Translations under genes and position numbers: made by a program
Shown here: piece by piece, positions 28,362 through 38,008 of the stretch
Layout: each line of letters opens with the position of its first letter
Position numbering within the stretch: the stretch's first letter is position 1
Notes under the pieces: generated by a model
What the model was told of the DNA's origin: nothing
Databases searched by the model: none
Seen by the model: only the letters and a program-made list of their open reading frames with translations
NCBI RefSeq assembly: GCF_020982545.1
Contig: NZ_JAJKLK010000001.1
Coordinates: 1,318,662 to 1,382,661, forward strand
DNA from: Streptomyces sp. MNU76
Lineage (GTDB): Bacteria > Actinomycetota > Actinomycetes > Streptomycetales > Streptomycetaceae
Direction of reading: 5' to 3'
Length of the DNA: 64,000 nucleotides

Positions 28362-30090
28362 TCAGCCCATGAACTTCACGTCGGTGATCGCCTGCTTGTA
28401 TCCGGCACCACTGAACTGGTCACCGTCGCCCTTGGGTACATCGGTGAGCCAGACGAGAACGTACCGGGTCTTCACCGGCTTTTTGGTGGAGATCTTCAGG
28501 TCCGTGCCGCTCGTCCTGTTCGTAGCGATCTTCGTCATGGAGCTGAGGGGGGGCGGACGACGACAGGGAGTCCGCCGCGTACAGCGTGGCCGTGGTGTGG
28601 TCCCCGGAGTAGTAGAGCCCTATCGAGGCCGCTGACACGTCCTTGGCCGAGCCCAGGTCGTAGACGATGCCGACACCCTGCTTGAAGGGGGCCAGCGTGG
28701 GGCCGTCCCTGAAGGAGTAGGTCCTCCAGTACGTCGACGAGCTGTTGTCGTACGTCAGATCCGCGTCGTCCGCGTGCTGGGGCTTCCCGTCCGGGTAGTA
28801 CTCCGCGGCGCCCGTGATGCTGAGCGCCGTGATGGGCTTTGCCTTGTCGGTGCCCTTGTCGTTGCCGTCGGTCGTCTGGCTCGTGTCCGGCTCGCCGGAC
28901 TGGCCTCCCTTCCCGATGAGCGCGTCGGCCAGTTGCCAACTGCCGAGACCGAGTGCGGCGATCAGCAGGGCCGAGACGGCCCACTTGAGGGCCTTGCCGG
29001 TGCGGCTCTGCAGCGGGGGCGGCGGGGGCGGCAGGGGTTGCGTGATACCGGCGTGAGGGGACTGACGGCCATACGTGCCCTGCTGGTACGTCGTGTGCTG
29101 GTAGTCCGGCGGCGCGGTGAACGCGGGCTCCGGCGGGCGGATGCGGGGCATCTCGCCGATCGCCTTCACCAGCTCCTCCGGCGTCGTGCACGGGGACTCA
29201 TGACGGGAGGCGGTGGCACCGTCGTTGACGAGCGCCCGCATGGACAGCTCCGACAGCCCTCGGTGGACGCCCGCTCGGACCTGATCGGGCGCGATGAGAC
29301 CGACGCCCTTGGGGAGCCCGGAGAGGCCGTGCGCGTCGTTCTCGTACGGCCAGCGCTGGGTGAGCGCCGCGTACAGCAGCGCGCCGATCGCCTCCGTGTC
29401 CGTGCGCTGCGGGGTGTCCGAGCCGATGCCGCGCAGGGCGGCGTTCACCGCGAGACCGCGAATGCGCCACTGGCCGGAGGCGGAACGCAGCACCGCACTC
29501 GGGTTGAGCCGCAGATGCGAGAGGCCCTCCCGGTGCGCGGCGGCCATGGCGTGGGAGATCTGCGTGACCATCTGGTAGGCGTCATGCGGTTCCAGTGGAC
29601 CCGACGCCAGCAGCGTCGTCAGTTCCGTGGCGTCGGGCAGCCATTCGTGCACCACGTACACGAGGTCGTTCTCCTCGACCGCGTCCAGCACCTGGACGAA
29701 GCGAGGATCACCCAGCAACGCGGAGGAACGGGCCGCCGCCAGTACGGAACGGGCGCGTGCGTGATCGGCGGGCAGCACATGTACCCCGACCGCGCGACGG
29801 AGTTTCTCGTCCACGGCACGCCAACTGCTGAAACCGTCCAGACGGGTGACGCACTCTTCGAGGCGGTAACGCCTGGCGAGCTTGTGGCCGCTGTGCAGTT
29901 CGGGCGGTGTCGTCTTCGAAGGGACCTCGGTACCGCCGCTTCCCTGTGCCTCTTCGCTCGCCGAGCTTTCCGTGTCCCGCTCCCGGTTCTGGGCCTCCCC
30001 GTCGGCCGTGGACTGGTCCGCTTGTGCGGTCAGCGGCTCGTCGCCGCTGTTGTCTGCCACGTCGACGGCAGCCGTGCTCCGTTCCGCCAC
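28362..30090 (-). CDS. MurJ-associated membrane pseudokinase with extracellular discoidin-like domain
   Basis: The 575-residue protein has a disordered acidic start, a kinase-like domain (about residues 70-310), a Pro-rich juxtamembrane part, one membrane helix (LKWAVSALLIAALGLGSWQL) and an extracellular domain (ITGAAEYYPDGKPQHADDADL onward) like discoidin/F5-8 folds. Catalytic residues are missing: the ATP Lys site reads VGVHVLP, the HRD loop is HLRLNPSAV and no DFG is seen, so it is a pseudokinase. In mycobacteria the same domains form the C-terminus of MurJ (MviN), where the phosphorylated pseudokinase recruits FhaA. Here it is a separate gene beside murJ. The last part shifts frame at the G7 run 28545-28552; one base fewer gives a normal end at 28362 and exactly 576 codons. 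GTG 30090 follows GGGGAGGCAGGG. Confidence 0.82.
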
Positions 30091-30208
30091 CGTCGTCCCT
30101 GCCTCCCCATCCGTTGAGCGTTCCAAGACGCCAAAGCCAATTGTGCCCACAGTCCGCCGCTATGAGCGACACGCGTCGGCGGACGATGGTTGTGCGCGTA
30201 CCCCAGCC

Positions 30209-32425
30209 TCAGCGCCCCAGCCGTCCACGGACCATACCGACCATCGAGTTGAGCTCTTCGATGCGCATGCGTCGCGCGGCGACGTAGAAGACACCGAGCA
30301 GAACGATTCCTCCCCCGAAGAGTGCGAGCATCGAGCCGCCGACGCCCTGTCCCAGAGCGCGGCTGATGCCGTAGCAGGCGGCACCACTGAGCAGCGCCGC
30401 GGGCAGCGAGGCGATGGACAGTCGCGCGTAGGTCCGCATGACCCTGGAGCCGTCCAGGTCCCCGCCCAGCCGCTTCTTGAGGCGACGCCAGGCCACGCCG
30501 ACACCGATCATGTAGGCGAGACCGTACGAGGCCGCCATGCCGACCACGGCCCAGCGGGCCGGGATCACGAAGAAGCAGACCGCCGAGGCGCTCGCGTTGA
30601 CGGCCGCCACCATGACCGTGTTGTAGAAGGGCGTCCGGGTGTCCTCGTACGCGTAGAAGGCGCGGAGGACGACGTACTGCACGGAGTACGGGATCAGGCC
30701 GAGCCCGAAGGCCATCAGCATGAAGCCCATGTTCGTCGCCGCGCCGGTGCCGGACGAACCGAAGATCAGCGTGCACATCGGGATGCCGAGCGAGACGAAG
30801 CCGAAGGCGATCGGCACGATGGCGACGGCCGTGGTGCGCAGGCCCTGTGAGATGTCGTCACGCACGGCACCGGCGTCGTCCTCGGCGGCCGAGCGCGAGA
30901 TGCGAGGCAGGAGGGCGGCCATGAGCGAGACCGTGATGATGGCCTGCGGCAGGCCCCAGATGAGCTGGGCGTTGGCGTAGGCGCTGAAACCGGTGCCGGC
31001 GATTTTCGTGTCCGTGACCGCCGCGGTCGCCAGCTGAGTCACGACCAGGGCGCCCGCCTGGTTGGCGAGCACGAACAGGATGGTCCACTTGGCCAGCATC
31101 GCGGCCTTGCCGAGACCGTGGCCCTTCCAGTCGAAACGCAGCCGCATCCGGAACCCGGTCTCCCGCAGGTACGGGATCATCGCCAGGGCTTGCACGACCA
31201 GACCCAGGAGGATGCCGATACCGAGGAGCCGCTCGCCCTCCGGCGGGATGTTTTCAACCGTCATTCCGGAGTCGGCGGCGCTGCCGTAGACCCACAGGAA
31301 CGCTCCGAGCGTGACGATGATGACGATGTTGTTGAGGACCGGGGTCCACATCATCGCGCCGAAGCGGCCACGTGCGTTGAGGATCTGGCCCATCACCACG
31401 TGGATGCCCATGAAGAAGATCGAGGGCAGGAAGTACCGGGTGAAGGTGACCGCGACGTCGTTGGCGGCGGGATCGTTGGCGAGGGGTGTCGACAGCGCAC
31501 GGACAAGAAGCGGCGCGGCGAACATGGCGAGTGCGGTCAGCAGGCCGAGGATCACCATGACCAGGGTCAGCAGCCTGTTGGCATACGCCTCCCCACCGTC
31601 GTCGTCATCCTTCATAGCCCGAACGAGCTGTGGCACGAAGACGGAGTTCAGACCGCCACCGACGGTCAAAATGTAGATCATCGTCGGCAGCTGGTAGGCG
31701 ACCTGGAAGGACTCACCCAGCAGAGCGAGGCCGAGCGCCGAGACGATCATCGCCGAGCGGATGAAGCCCGTGAGGCGCGAGACCATGGTGCCCGCCGCCA
31801 TGACGGCGCTCGACTTCAGCAGGCCCGACGCCCGGCCGCCCTTCTTCGCGGCAGGGGCGGACGTGGGAACGGGTGCGGGCTCCGCGAGCGTCGGCCGGCC
31901 GGCCCCGGGGCCCGAGGGCGGGGTCGGACCCGGAACGGACGGCTGTCCCACCGGGGAGCCGCCCTGCTGCTGGTCGCGGAGGAGATGGGCGAAGGCGTCC
32001 GGCTCGTGGCGCTCCTCACCGGCCTGGGTCACCAGGTCGTCCACACCGACGAACTGGGTGGTACGGGCGTCGTCGCCGTACGGCAGATGCCGGGTCGGCC
32101 CCTCGGGCTCGGGCGCCGGCGTCTGGGCCCACACACGAGGGTCGGGCGTGTACTGCGGAGCCGACGGCTGCGTGTAGAGCGGCTGCTGCGGCTGGTAGGT
32201 GCCCGGAGCCGGTGGCGGGTGGGCGGCACGGTCGTAGAGAGCCTCCGCGACCGGATCCTGGGCGGCGAGATCCCGAGCGCGGTAGGGGTCCTGGTCGTAG
32301 GCGTCCTGGAGGTACATGTCCGCGGGGGGCTGCGGCGGCACCTGGCCCGGCCCGGGCAGCGGGCCGTCGGGATACCCCGAGTCGGCCGCGCCCTGGCCGC
32401 GGTCACCGTCGTACGGCGCGTTCAT
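30209..32425 (-). CDS. murJ: Lipid II flippase MurJ (MviN family)
   Basis: MurJ moves lipid II across the cytoplasmic membrane. The 738-residue product has an unusually long cytoplasmic N-terminus of about 200 residues, rich in Pro, Gln, Asp and Tyr (YLQDAYDQDPYRARDLAAQD). About 14 membrane helices follow, beginning SSAVMAAGTMVSRLTGFIRSAM, the MviN/MurJ signature with its conserved Arg residues. GGGLNSVFVPQLVRAM, NARGRFGAMMWTPVLNN and LRAFYAYEDTRTPF are further landmarks. ATG 32425 starts it, 47 bp after the DUF6049 gene stop. The pseudokinase gene follows after 118 bp. The long disordered tail is a plausible regulatory or scaffold region. Confidence 0.94.
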   Translation of the reverse strand: MNAPYDGDRGQGAADSGYPDGPLPGPGQVPPQPPADMYLQDAYDQDPYRARDLAAQDPVAEALYDRAAHPPPAPGTYQPQQPLYTQPSAPQYTPDPRVWAQTPAPEPEGPTRHLPYGDDARTTQFVGVDDLVTQAGEERHEPDAFAHLLRDQQQGGSPVGQPSVPGPTPPSGPGAGRPTLAEPAPVPTSAPAAKKGGRASGLLKSSAVMAAGTMVSRLTGFIRSAMIVSALGLALLGESFQVAYQLPTMIYILTVGGGLNSVFVPQLVRAMKDDDDGGEAYANRLLTLVMVILGLLTALAMFAAPLLVRALSTPLANDPAANDVAVTFTRYFLPSIFFMGIHVVMGQILNARGRFGAMMWTPVLNNIVIIVTLGAFLWVYGSAADSGMTVENIPPEGERLLGIGILLGLVVQALAMIPYLRETGFRMRLRFDWKGHGLGKAAMLAKWTILFVLANQAGALVVTQLATAAVTDTKIAGTGFSAYANAQLIWGLPQAIITVSLMAALLPRISRSAAEDDAGAVRDDISQGLRTTAVAIVPIAFGFVSLGIPMCTLIFGSSGTGAATNMGFMLMAFGLGLIPYSVQYVVLRAFYAYEDTRTPFYNTVMVAAVNASASAVCFFVIPARWAVVGMAASYGLAYMIGVGVAWRRLKKRLGGDLDGSRVMRTYARLSIASLPAALLSGAACYGISRALGQGVGGSMLALFGGGIVLLGVFYVAARRMRIEELNSMVGMVRGRLGR

Positions 32426-32472
32426 GGTTACCCCACCTCATCGTCCCCGGGCCCACCGGCCACGACAATCGC

Positions 32473-34881
32473 TCAACGGTCCACTCTCTCACCCGTGCCG
32501 GACGGGTCGGCGCTTTCCGGAGCGGTGTCCGGTGCCGGGTCACTCGGGTGCTCCGGCTCGTCTGTCCCGGAATTCACCGGGCGCTCCTCCTCGACAGTGT
32601 GTACGACTGAGGCGGCCTCGGTGTTCGCGTCGTCGTCCCTCGGGGTGCTCTCCGACGCCTCGTCGTCCGCCGGGGCTCCCTCCGCCTCCAGCCGGGCGGC
32701 GGCGCGCTTGCGCTGGGTGTACATCCGGAAACCGGCGAGGACGAGAAGCAGGACACCTCCGGCGATGACCAGCATCACCGTGGGGGTGATCTCGGTGACG
32801 TCCACCGTGAACGTGACCTCGTCACCATACTTCTCGCCGTCCACGGTGTAGAGCTGGGCGACGACGGTGACCGGCCCGTTGGCCTCGGCGTTGGTGGTGA
32901 ACTTCACCGACTCGCTGTGCCCACCGGAGATGTCGACGGACTGCTCGTCGAAGTCGTCGTCATCGATCTTCAGACGCTTCGGCGCTTCGGACGTGAGGCG
33001 CAGCGTCAGGTTGTCGACACCCTGCACGAGGTTGTTCTGCACGGTCACGGGGATCGTCGCGCTGCGGCCCGAGAGCTTCGTCTCGGACTTCTCGATCAAC
33101 CGCACCTGCTCGGTGAGGGAGTTGAGGTACGACTGGACGCTGTTGCGGTACACCGCCGCGTCCATGGAACGGCCTCGCCAGGAGGTGGACATCTCCCGGT
33201 CCATGGTCCTGCCGAACGGTGTGACCACGCGGGACTGGTCGGAGAGGATCACCTTGAAGCGGTCGAGGTCGGCCTGCGTGGTCCGGATCTCCTCGAAGGC
33301 GGACTTCGGCAGTGCCTGCTTCCGCAGTGACGAGGGGTAGGCCGAGGCCGACGGGATCTTGGTGTTGGCGCTCGGATCGGGCTTCGCGGCGGCGGCAGCC
33401 GCGAGTTCCTGGGGCTGCGACCAGGTTCCGCCCTGGAGCGCCGTGAGAGCCTGCGCCATCGTCTGTGCCTGGCTGGCTGACGGCATGCGCTGCGGAGCGA
33501 TCACGATGCTGCGCTGCTTGCTGTTCTGGAGGTCCGTGGTCAGGCTCTGGGCGAGGAACCGCTGCACCGCCAGCGTGGAACTCTCGGCCTTCGTCATGTC
33601 GCCCTGGAAAGCCGTCGACAGTCGGGCGTCCGCGACCACCGCCGTGGTGCCGCCGCCGACGGGCCGAGCCGCGTTGGGCGTGTAGGACAGGCCGCTGCTC
33701 TCCTGCAGACTGTCGCTGCGGGCGATCACCTTGTCGGCGCCCGCGGAGATGGCGACCTTGACGATCGACGGGTCGACGGCGCCGTTCACCGGCCAGGCGA
33801 AGTCGGTCTCCGGCTCCACCCTGAGGATGTTCTGGACCGTGTCCGATGCCACATCGGTGGCGTCCTTCAGGCGGCTCAGCGAGCCGGTGATCGTCCTGCC
33901 GTTGTGGGCCAGCGCCGCGAGGTCGGGGTCGGCGAAGGGAAGGGCGATCACCTCCTCGCCCTGGACCGCTGTCTCCAGCTCCGCCAGCCAATCCTTGGCG
34001 ACGGCCTGATTCCTGCCCGCGACGGTGGTGTCCCCGCTGCGGACCTGGTAGCCGCCCGTCATCGCGACCACGGATGCCAGCAGGTCCGGATCGATCACCC
34101 ACGTGATGTCCAGGTCCTTGCCCAGCGTGAGCAGCTGCTCCAGACGTCCGCCCGTGGAGATCTCCTTGGCCAGGTCGTCGTTGCGGAAGATAGGCGTCTG
34201 TCGTTCGCCGGGACCGGTCTCGGCCGTCAGATGGGTGCTCGAGATCAGCGGCCAGAGGAACGTGGTCTTGGTCTTGGTGCCCGACTCGTCCGGCTGCCAG
34301 GGCAGGAACGTGCGCTGGATGCCGAGGACCTGGTCGTACTGCGCTGCGGCGGTCCTGCCCGAGAGGGAGACTCCCAGCTGATAGACACCGTCCGAGCCGA
34401 GGTCCAGTTCCTTGACGGGCACGGAGATGGTGAAGGGCTGGGCCACGCCGGAGGCGAGCGCGGAGAACTTCTCCACGTACTTGCCGCCGACCTCCGGGCC
34501 GTCGGCGTACTGGTCGAAGCCGGTCCGTTTGGCCGCGTCGTCGATGGAGGAGCGGCCCTTCACGGCAGCCGGGGCCACACGCAGGCCCACATGGGCGTCC
34601 GTGACGGTCTGCTTGCCCTTGTTCGTGACCGTGCCCGAGACGGTCACGGTGTCGCCCTCGGTGGGCACGCTGGGGCTGAGCGAGTCGAGGGAGACCTCGA
34701 CGGTGTTCGACCCCGTGGCCTCGGCCAGGGCGGCCTTCGGGGCCGCCTGCGCCGACGGGACCGCGGGCAGTTGGAACAGGCCGGCCAGCAGAGGCACCCC
34801 GGCGAAGAGGGCCCCGGTGCGCAGCAGCCACCGGCGGGCAGGTGAGGGACTCGTCCCCTGGAAGTCTGCCGCCTCGGCCAC
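32473..34881 (-). CDS. DUF6049-type large extracytoplasmic single-pass membrane protein
   Basis: This 802-residue protein has no known biochemical function. An N-terminal signal sequence (RRWLLRTGALFAGVPLLAGLF, then PSAQAAPKAA) is followed by about 690 extracellular residues beginning with a CARDB-like module (SPSVPTEGDTVTVSGTVTNKGKQT), a middle part with regions reminiscent of glycan-hydrolase-like barrels (TWVIDPDLLASVVAMTGGY), and a last beta-sandwich. One membrane helix (VMLVIAGGVLLLVLAGFRMY) and an acidic Ser/Glu/Asp tail of about 90 residues close it. The start is GTG 34881. It heads a probable operon with murJ, the pseudokinase and sigM, which suggests a role around lipid II export or envelope signalling. 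That role is inference only. Confidence 0.8.
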   Translation of the reverse strand: MAEAADFQGTSPSPARRWLLRTGALFAGVPLLAGLFQLPAVPSAQAAPKAALAEATGSNTVEVSLDSLSPSVPTEGDTVTVSGTVTNKGKQTVTDAHVGLRVAPAAVKGRSSIDDAAKRTGFDQYADGPEVGGKYVEKFSALASGVAQPFTISVPVKELDLGSDGVYQLGVSLSGRTAAAQYDQVLGIQRTFLPWQPDESGTKTKTTFLWPLISSTHLTAETGPGERQTPIFRNDDLAKEISTGGRLEQLLTLGKDLDITWVIDPDLLASVVAMTGGYQVRSGDTTVAGRNQAVAKDWLAELETAVQGEEVIALPFADPDLAALAHNGRTITGSLSRLKDATDVASDTVQNILRVEPETDFAWPVNGAVDPSIVKVAISAGADKVIARSDSLQESSGLSYTPNAARPVGGGTTAVVADARLSTAFQGDMTKAESSTLAVQRFLAQSLTTDLQNSKQRSIVIAPQRMPSASQAQTMAQALTALQGGTWSQPQELAAAAAAKPDPSANTKIPSASAYPSSLRKQALPKSAFEEIRTTQADLDRFKVILSDQSRVVTPFGRTMDREMSTSWRGRSMDAAVYRNSVQSYLNSLTEQVRLIEKSETKLSGRSATIPVTVQNNLVQGVDNLTLRLTSEAPKRLKIDDDDFDEQSVDISGGHSESVKFTTNAEANGPVTVVAQLYTVDGEKYGDEVTFTVDVTEITPTVMLVIAGGVLLLVLAGFRMYTQRKRAAARLEAEGAPADDEASESTPRDDDANTEAASVVHTVEEERPVNSGTDEPEHPSDPAPDTAPESADPSGTGERVDR

Positions 34882-35117
34882 GCGCTCGCCCGTCCCTCGT
34901 CGTCGTCAGTGGTCGTCGGAATGTGCGTCCCCGCATGGTAACGATGTGCGCTGAGGGGAAGTGCCGCGGTCCGCTCCACAAGATCGGGGGACGAGGCCGG
35001 GCTGTCCCCGTATGTGCACGTATCAAAGGGGTGGGCGAGGAGGTCACCTGCACGAAGCCTTTGTGCACGTTCAACGGAGGCGACCGCGGCCACCGGCGCC
35101 CCGTACCCTTTTCAGTT

Positions 35118-36566
35118 GTGCCGAACGCCAACGAAGACCTCAGTGCCCTGAGCCAGGTGCAGCGCCGCGCGGTGAGTGAACTGCTGCGGGTGTCCCCTGT
35201 CGCCGACGACCTCGCCCGCCGTTTCCAGGAGGCCGGGTCCTCGCTCGCCCTGGTCGGTGGGTCGGTCAGGGACGCGCTGCTCGGCCGGCTCGGCAACGAT
35301 CTGGACTTCACGACGGACGCCCGCCCCGAGGACGTGCTGAGGATCGTGCGGCCCTGGGCGGACGCCGTCTGGGAGGTCGGGATCGCGTTCGGCACGGTGG
35401 GCGCGCAGAAGGACGGCTACCAGATCGAGGTCACGACCTACCGCTCCGAGGCGTACGACCGGACCTCGCGCAAGCCCGAGGTCTCGTACGGCGACTCGAT
35501 CGAGGATGATCTCGTACGCCGTGACTTCACCGTGAACGCGATGGCGGTGGCCCTGCCCGAGAAGGAGTTCATCGATCCGCATGGCGGGCTGGAGGACCTC
35601 TCTGCGCGTGTTCTGCGTACCCCCGGGACACCTGAGGCGTCTTTCTCTGACGACCCGCTGCGCATGATGAGGGCGGCGCGCTTCGCCGCCCAGCTGGACT
35701 TCGAGGTGGCTCCCGAGGTCGTCCAGGCGATGAGCGACATGGCCGGTCGGCTGGAGATCGTCTCGGCGGAGCGGGTGAGGGACGAGCTGAACAAGCTGAT
35801 CCTCTCCGCCCACCCCCGTGAGGGCCTGACCCTGCTGGTCGACACCGGCCTTGCCGAGCACGTCCTGCCCGAGCTGCCGGCGCTGCGACTGGAACGGGAC
35901 GAGCACCATCGGCACAAGGATGTCTACGAACACACCTTGATCGTCCTGGAACAGGCGATCGCGCTTGAGGAGAGCGGCCCGGACCTCACGCTGCGGCTCG
36001 CCGCGCTGTTGCACGACATCGGTAAGCCCCGTACCCGTCGCTTCGAGAAGGACGGCCGGGTCTCCTTCCACCACCATGAGGTGGTGGGCGCAAAGATGAC
36101 CAAGAAGCGCATGACGGCCCTGAAGTACTCCAACGACCTCGTGAGGGATGTCTCACGGTTGGTGGAGCTCCATCTGCGCTTCCACGGATACGGCACCGGC
36201 GAGTGGACGGACTCCGCTGTACGCCGCTACGTGCGCGACGCGGGCCCGCTCCTCGACCGCCTCCACAAACTGACTCGCTCCGACTGCACCACCCGGAACA
36301 AGCGCAAGGCGAACGCTCTCTCCCGCGCGTACGACGGCCTGGAGGAGCGCATCGCCCAGCTCCAGGAGCAGGAAGAGCTGGACGCCATCCGCCCGGATCT
36401 CGACGGCAACCAGATCATGGAGATCCTGGGCGTGGGGCCCGGCCCGGTGATCGGGCAGGCGTACAAGTTCCTGCTGGAACTGCGTCTGGAGAACGGGCCG
36501 ATGGAACACGACGAGGCCGTGACAGCACTCAAGGAGTGGTGGGCGCAGACGTCGCAGGTTTCCTGA
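35118..36566 (+). CDS. CCA tRNA nucleotidyltransferase
   Basis: The enzyme adds or repairs the 3' CCA of tRNA. The 482-residue product has a class II nucleotidyltransferase head, LALVGGSVRDALLGRLGNDLD, with the DxD metal pair in DLDFTTDARP. The RNA-binding middle contains RRDFTVNAMA, DPHGGLEDL and DPLRMMRAARFAAQL. A C-terminal HD domain (AALLHDIGKPRTRRF and SFHHHEVVGAKM) follows. GTG 35118 (MPNANEDLSALSQVQRRAVSEL) is chosen; the frame is open further up but without homology. It is divergent from the DUF6049 gene across about 236 bp. A parS site follows the gene. Confidence 0.94.
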   Translation: MPNANEDLSALSQVQRRAVSELLRVSPVADDLARRFQEAGSSLALVGGSVRDALLGRLGNDLDFTTDARPEDVLRIVRPWADAVWEVGIAFGTVGAQKDGYQIEVTTYRSEAYDRTSRKPEVSYGDSIEDDLVRRDFTVNAMAVALPEKEFIDPHGGLEDLSARVLRTPGTPEASFSDDPLRMMRAARFAAQLDFEVAPEVVQAMSDMAGRLEIVSAERVRDELNKLILSAHPREGLTLLVDTGLAEHVLPELPALRLERDEHHRHKDVYEHTLIVLEQAIALEESGPDLTLRLAALLHDIGKPRTRRFEKDGRVSFHHHEVVGAKMTKKRMTALKYSNDLVRDVSRLVELHLRFHGYGTGEWTDSAVRRYVRDAGPLLDRLHKLTRSDCTTRNKRKANALSRAYDGLEERIAQLQEQEELDAIRPDLDGNQIMEILGVGPGPVIGQAYKFLLELRLENGPMEHDEAVTALKEWWAQTSQVS

Positions 36567-36611
36567 CGGCAGCCACTCCGTCGCTTTCGTTCGGCATCGA
36601 CGCGACGCGAT

Positions 36612-36625
36612 GTTTCACGTGAAAC
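36612..36625. other. parS site (ParB-binding palindrome), perfect
   Basis: GTTTCACGTGAAAC, the exact Streptomyces parS consensus, lies between the CCA-adding enzyme gene and the convergent MFS gene. ParB loads and spreads from such sites to organise the origin region. Confidence 0.95.
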
Positions 36626-36640
36626 ATCGCTCGTTCCGCA

Positions 36641-37930
36641 TCAGCGCTGCTTCGTCACGCCGAATCGGGCCATGGCCGCAGCGATCGATCCATAGATCAC
36701 CGCCACAGTGATCACCAAAGCGGCCGAGCGGCCGTCCGGCGGGAGTATCAGGGCGGCCACGGCAGCGGCGCCGACGAAGGCGATGTTGAACAGGACGTCA
36801 TAGAGGGAGAAGATCCGGCCCCGGTATCCGTCCTCGACGGACGACTGGACGATCGTATCCGTCGAGATCTTCGCTCCCTGTGTGACCAGACCCAGGACGA
36901 ACGCCGCGATCAGTATGGGCACTTCCGTGAAGGGCAGGCCGAGCGCCGGTTCCAGCACGGCTGCAGCCGCGGAGCAGGTGACGATCCACAGGCCGGGGCC
37001 CAACCGTCCAGCGGCCCAGGGCGTGATCACCGCCGCTGTGAAGAAGCCCGCTCCCGAGATGCCCACGGCGAGACCGAGGAGGGCCAGTCCTTCCTCGGAG
37101 TCGGACGCCCCAGAGCTGTCGGACGGCCACGCGTAACGGCAGAGCATGAGCACCATGACGGTCAGGGCGCCGTAGCAGAACCGCATCAGCGTCATCGAGG
37201 CCAGCGCCCAGGCAGCCGCCCGCCGTCCCGGTTCGGTGAGATGCCGTACACCCGCTGTCAGACCTCGCGCGGTGCCGGCCAGGGCGGCTCCCAGTCGTGG
37301 CTGCACCAGCTCGGGATCCGGGCCCAGCAGTTCCCGGGCGATACGCAGGGAGGCCAGAGCCGAACACAGGTAGAGGCCCGCACCCAGGAGGACCACTGCG
37401 GCGTCGGAATCCGACGCCACCAGGCGTACGACGAAGGCGAGTCCGCCGCCGGCGGTCGCGGCGAGCGTCCCGGCTGTCGGTGAGAGCGAGTTGGCGACCA
37501 CCAGGCGGTCGGCGTCCACCACTCGGGGCAGTGCGGCGGAGAGGCCCGCCAGGACGAAGCGATTGACCGCCGTGACGCAGAGCGCGGAGACGTAGAAGAG
37601 CCAGTCGGGCACATGGCTCAGGATCAGGACGGCGGTCACCGAAGCCAGGAGAGCGCGGAGCAGGTTTCCGTACAGCAGTACCTGGCGCCGTCGCCAACGG
37701 TCGAGCAGGACGCCGGCGAAGGGGCCGACGAGGGAGTACGGAAGAAGCAGGACCGCCATCGCGGAAGCGATCGCGGCTGCCGACGTCTGCTTCTCGGGTG
37801 AGAAGACGACGTACGTGGCCAGCGCGACCTGAAAGACGCCATCGGCTCCCTGGGACAGCAGCCGTACGGCGAGCAGACGCCGGAAGTCCCGGAAACGGAG
37901 CAGGACGCGCAGGTCGCGTACGACGGACAT
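36641..37930 (-). CDS. MFS transporter
   Basis: The 429-residue product is a 12-helix major facilitator. ATG 37930 begins MSVVRDLRVLLRFRDFRRLL, and the first helix pair contains VRLLSQGADGVFQVALATYV. The A-type loop reads PYSLVGPFAGVLLDRWRRRQVLLYGNL, with the typical basic cluster between helices 2 and 3. The later KISTDTIVQSSVEDGYRGRIFSLYD is typical of the enterobactin/macrolide-exporter-like subfamily. The substrate is unknown. The gene lies behind the inositol phosphate synthase gene but a strong hairpin separates them, so it probably has its own transcription. Confidence 0.85.
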   Translation of the reverse strand: MSVVRDLRVLLRFRDFRRLLAVRLLSQGADGVFQVALATYVVFSPEKQTSAAAIASAMAVLLLPYSLVGPFAGVLLDRWRRRQVLLYGNLLRALLASVTAVLILSHVPDWLFYVSALCVTAVNRFVLAGLSAALPRVVDADRLVVANSLSPTAGTLAATAGGGLAFVVRLVASDSDAAVVLLGAGLYLCSALASLRIARELLGPDPELVQPRLGAALAGTARGLTAGVRHLTEPGRRAAAWALASMTLMRFCYGALTVMVLMLCRYAWPSDSSGASDSEEGLALLGLAVGISGAGFFTAAVITPWAAGRLGPGLWIVTCSAAAAVLEPALGLPFTEVPILIAAFVLGLVTQGAKISTDTIVQSSVEDGYRGRIFSLYDVLFNIAFVGAAAVAALILPPDGRSAALVITVAVIYGSIAAAMARFGVTKQR

Positions 37931-37954
37931 GGGGCACAGCCTCACATACGGGAA

Positions 37955-37983
37955 GGGTCCCCGGGCGCTTGCCCCGGGGACCC
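37955..37983 (-). terminator. Hairpin terminator after the inositol phosphate synthase gene
   Basis: GGGTCCCCGGG (37955-37965) pairs exactly with 37973-37983 around a 7-base loop. It lies 25 bp past the stop of the minus-strand synthase gene and just upstream of the MFS start. Confidence 0.7.
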
Positions 37984-38008
37984 TCAACGGCCCACTACGA
38001 GCGCGTGA

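Noticed and set aside
32960..35395. 811-residue minus-strand frame
   Set aside because: Shifted reading of the DUF6049 gene; composition is Arg/Gly/His-rich with no fold.
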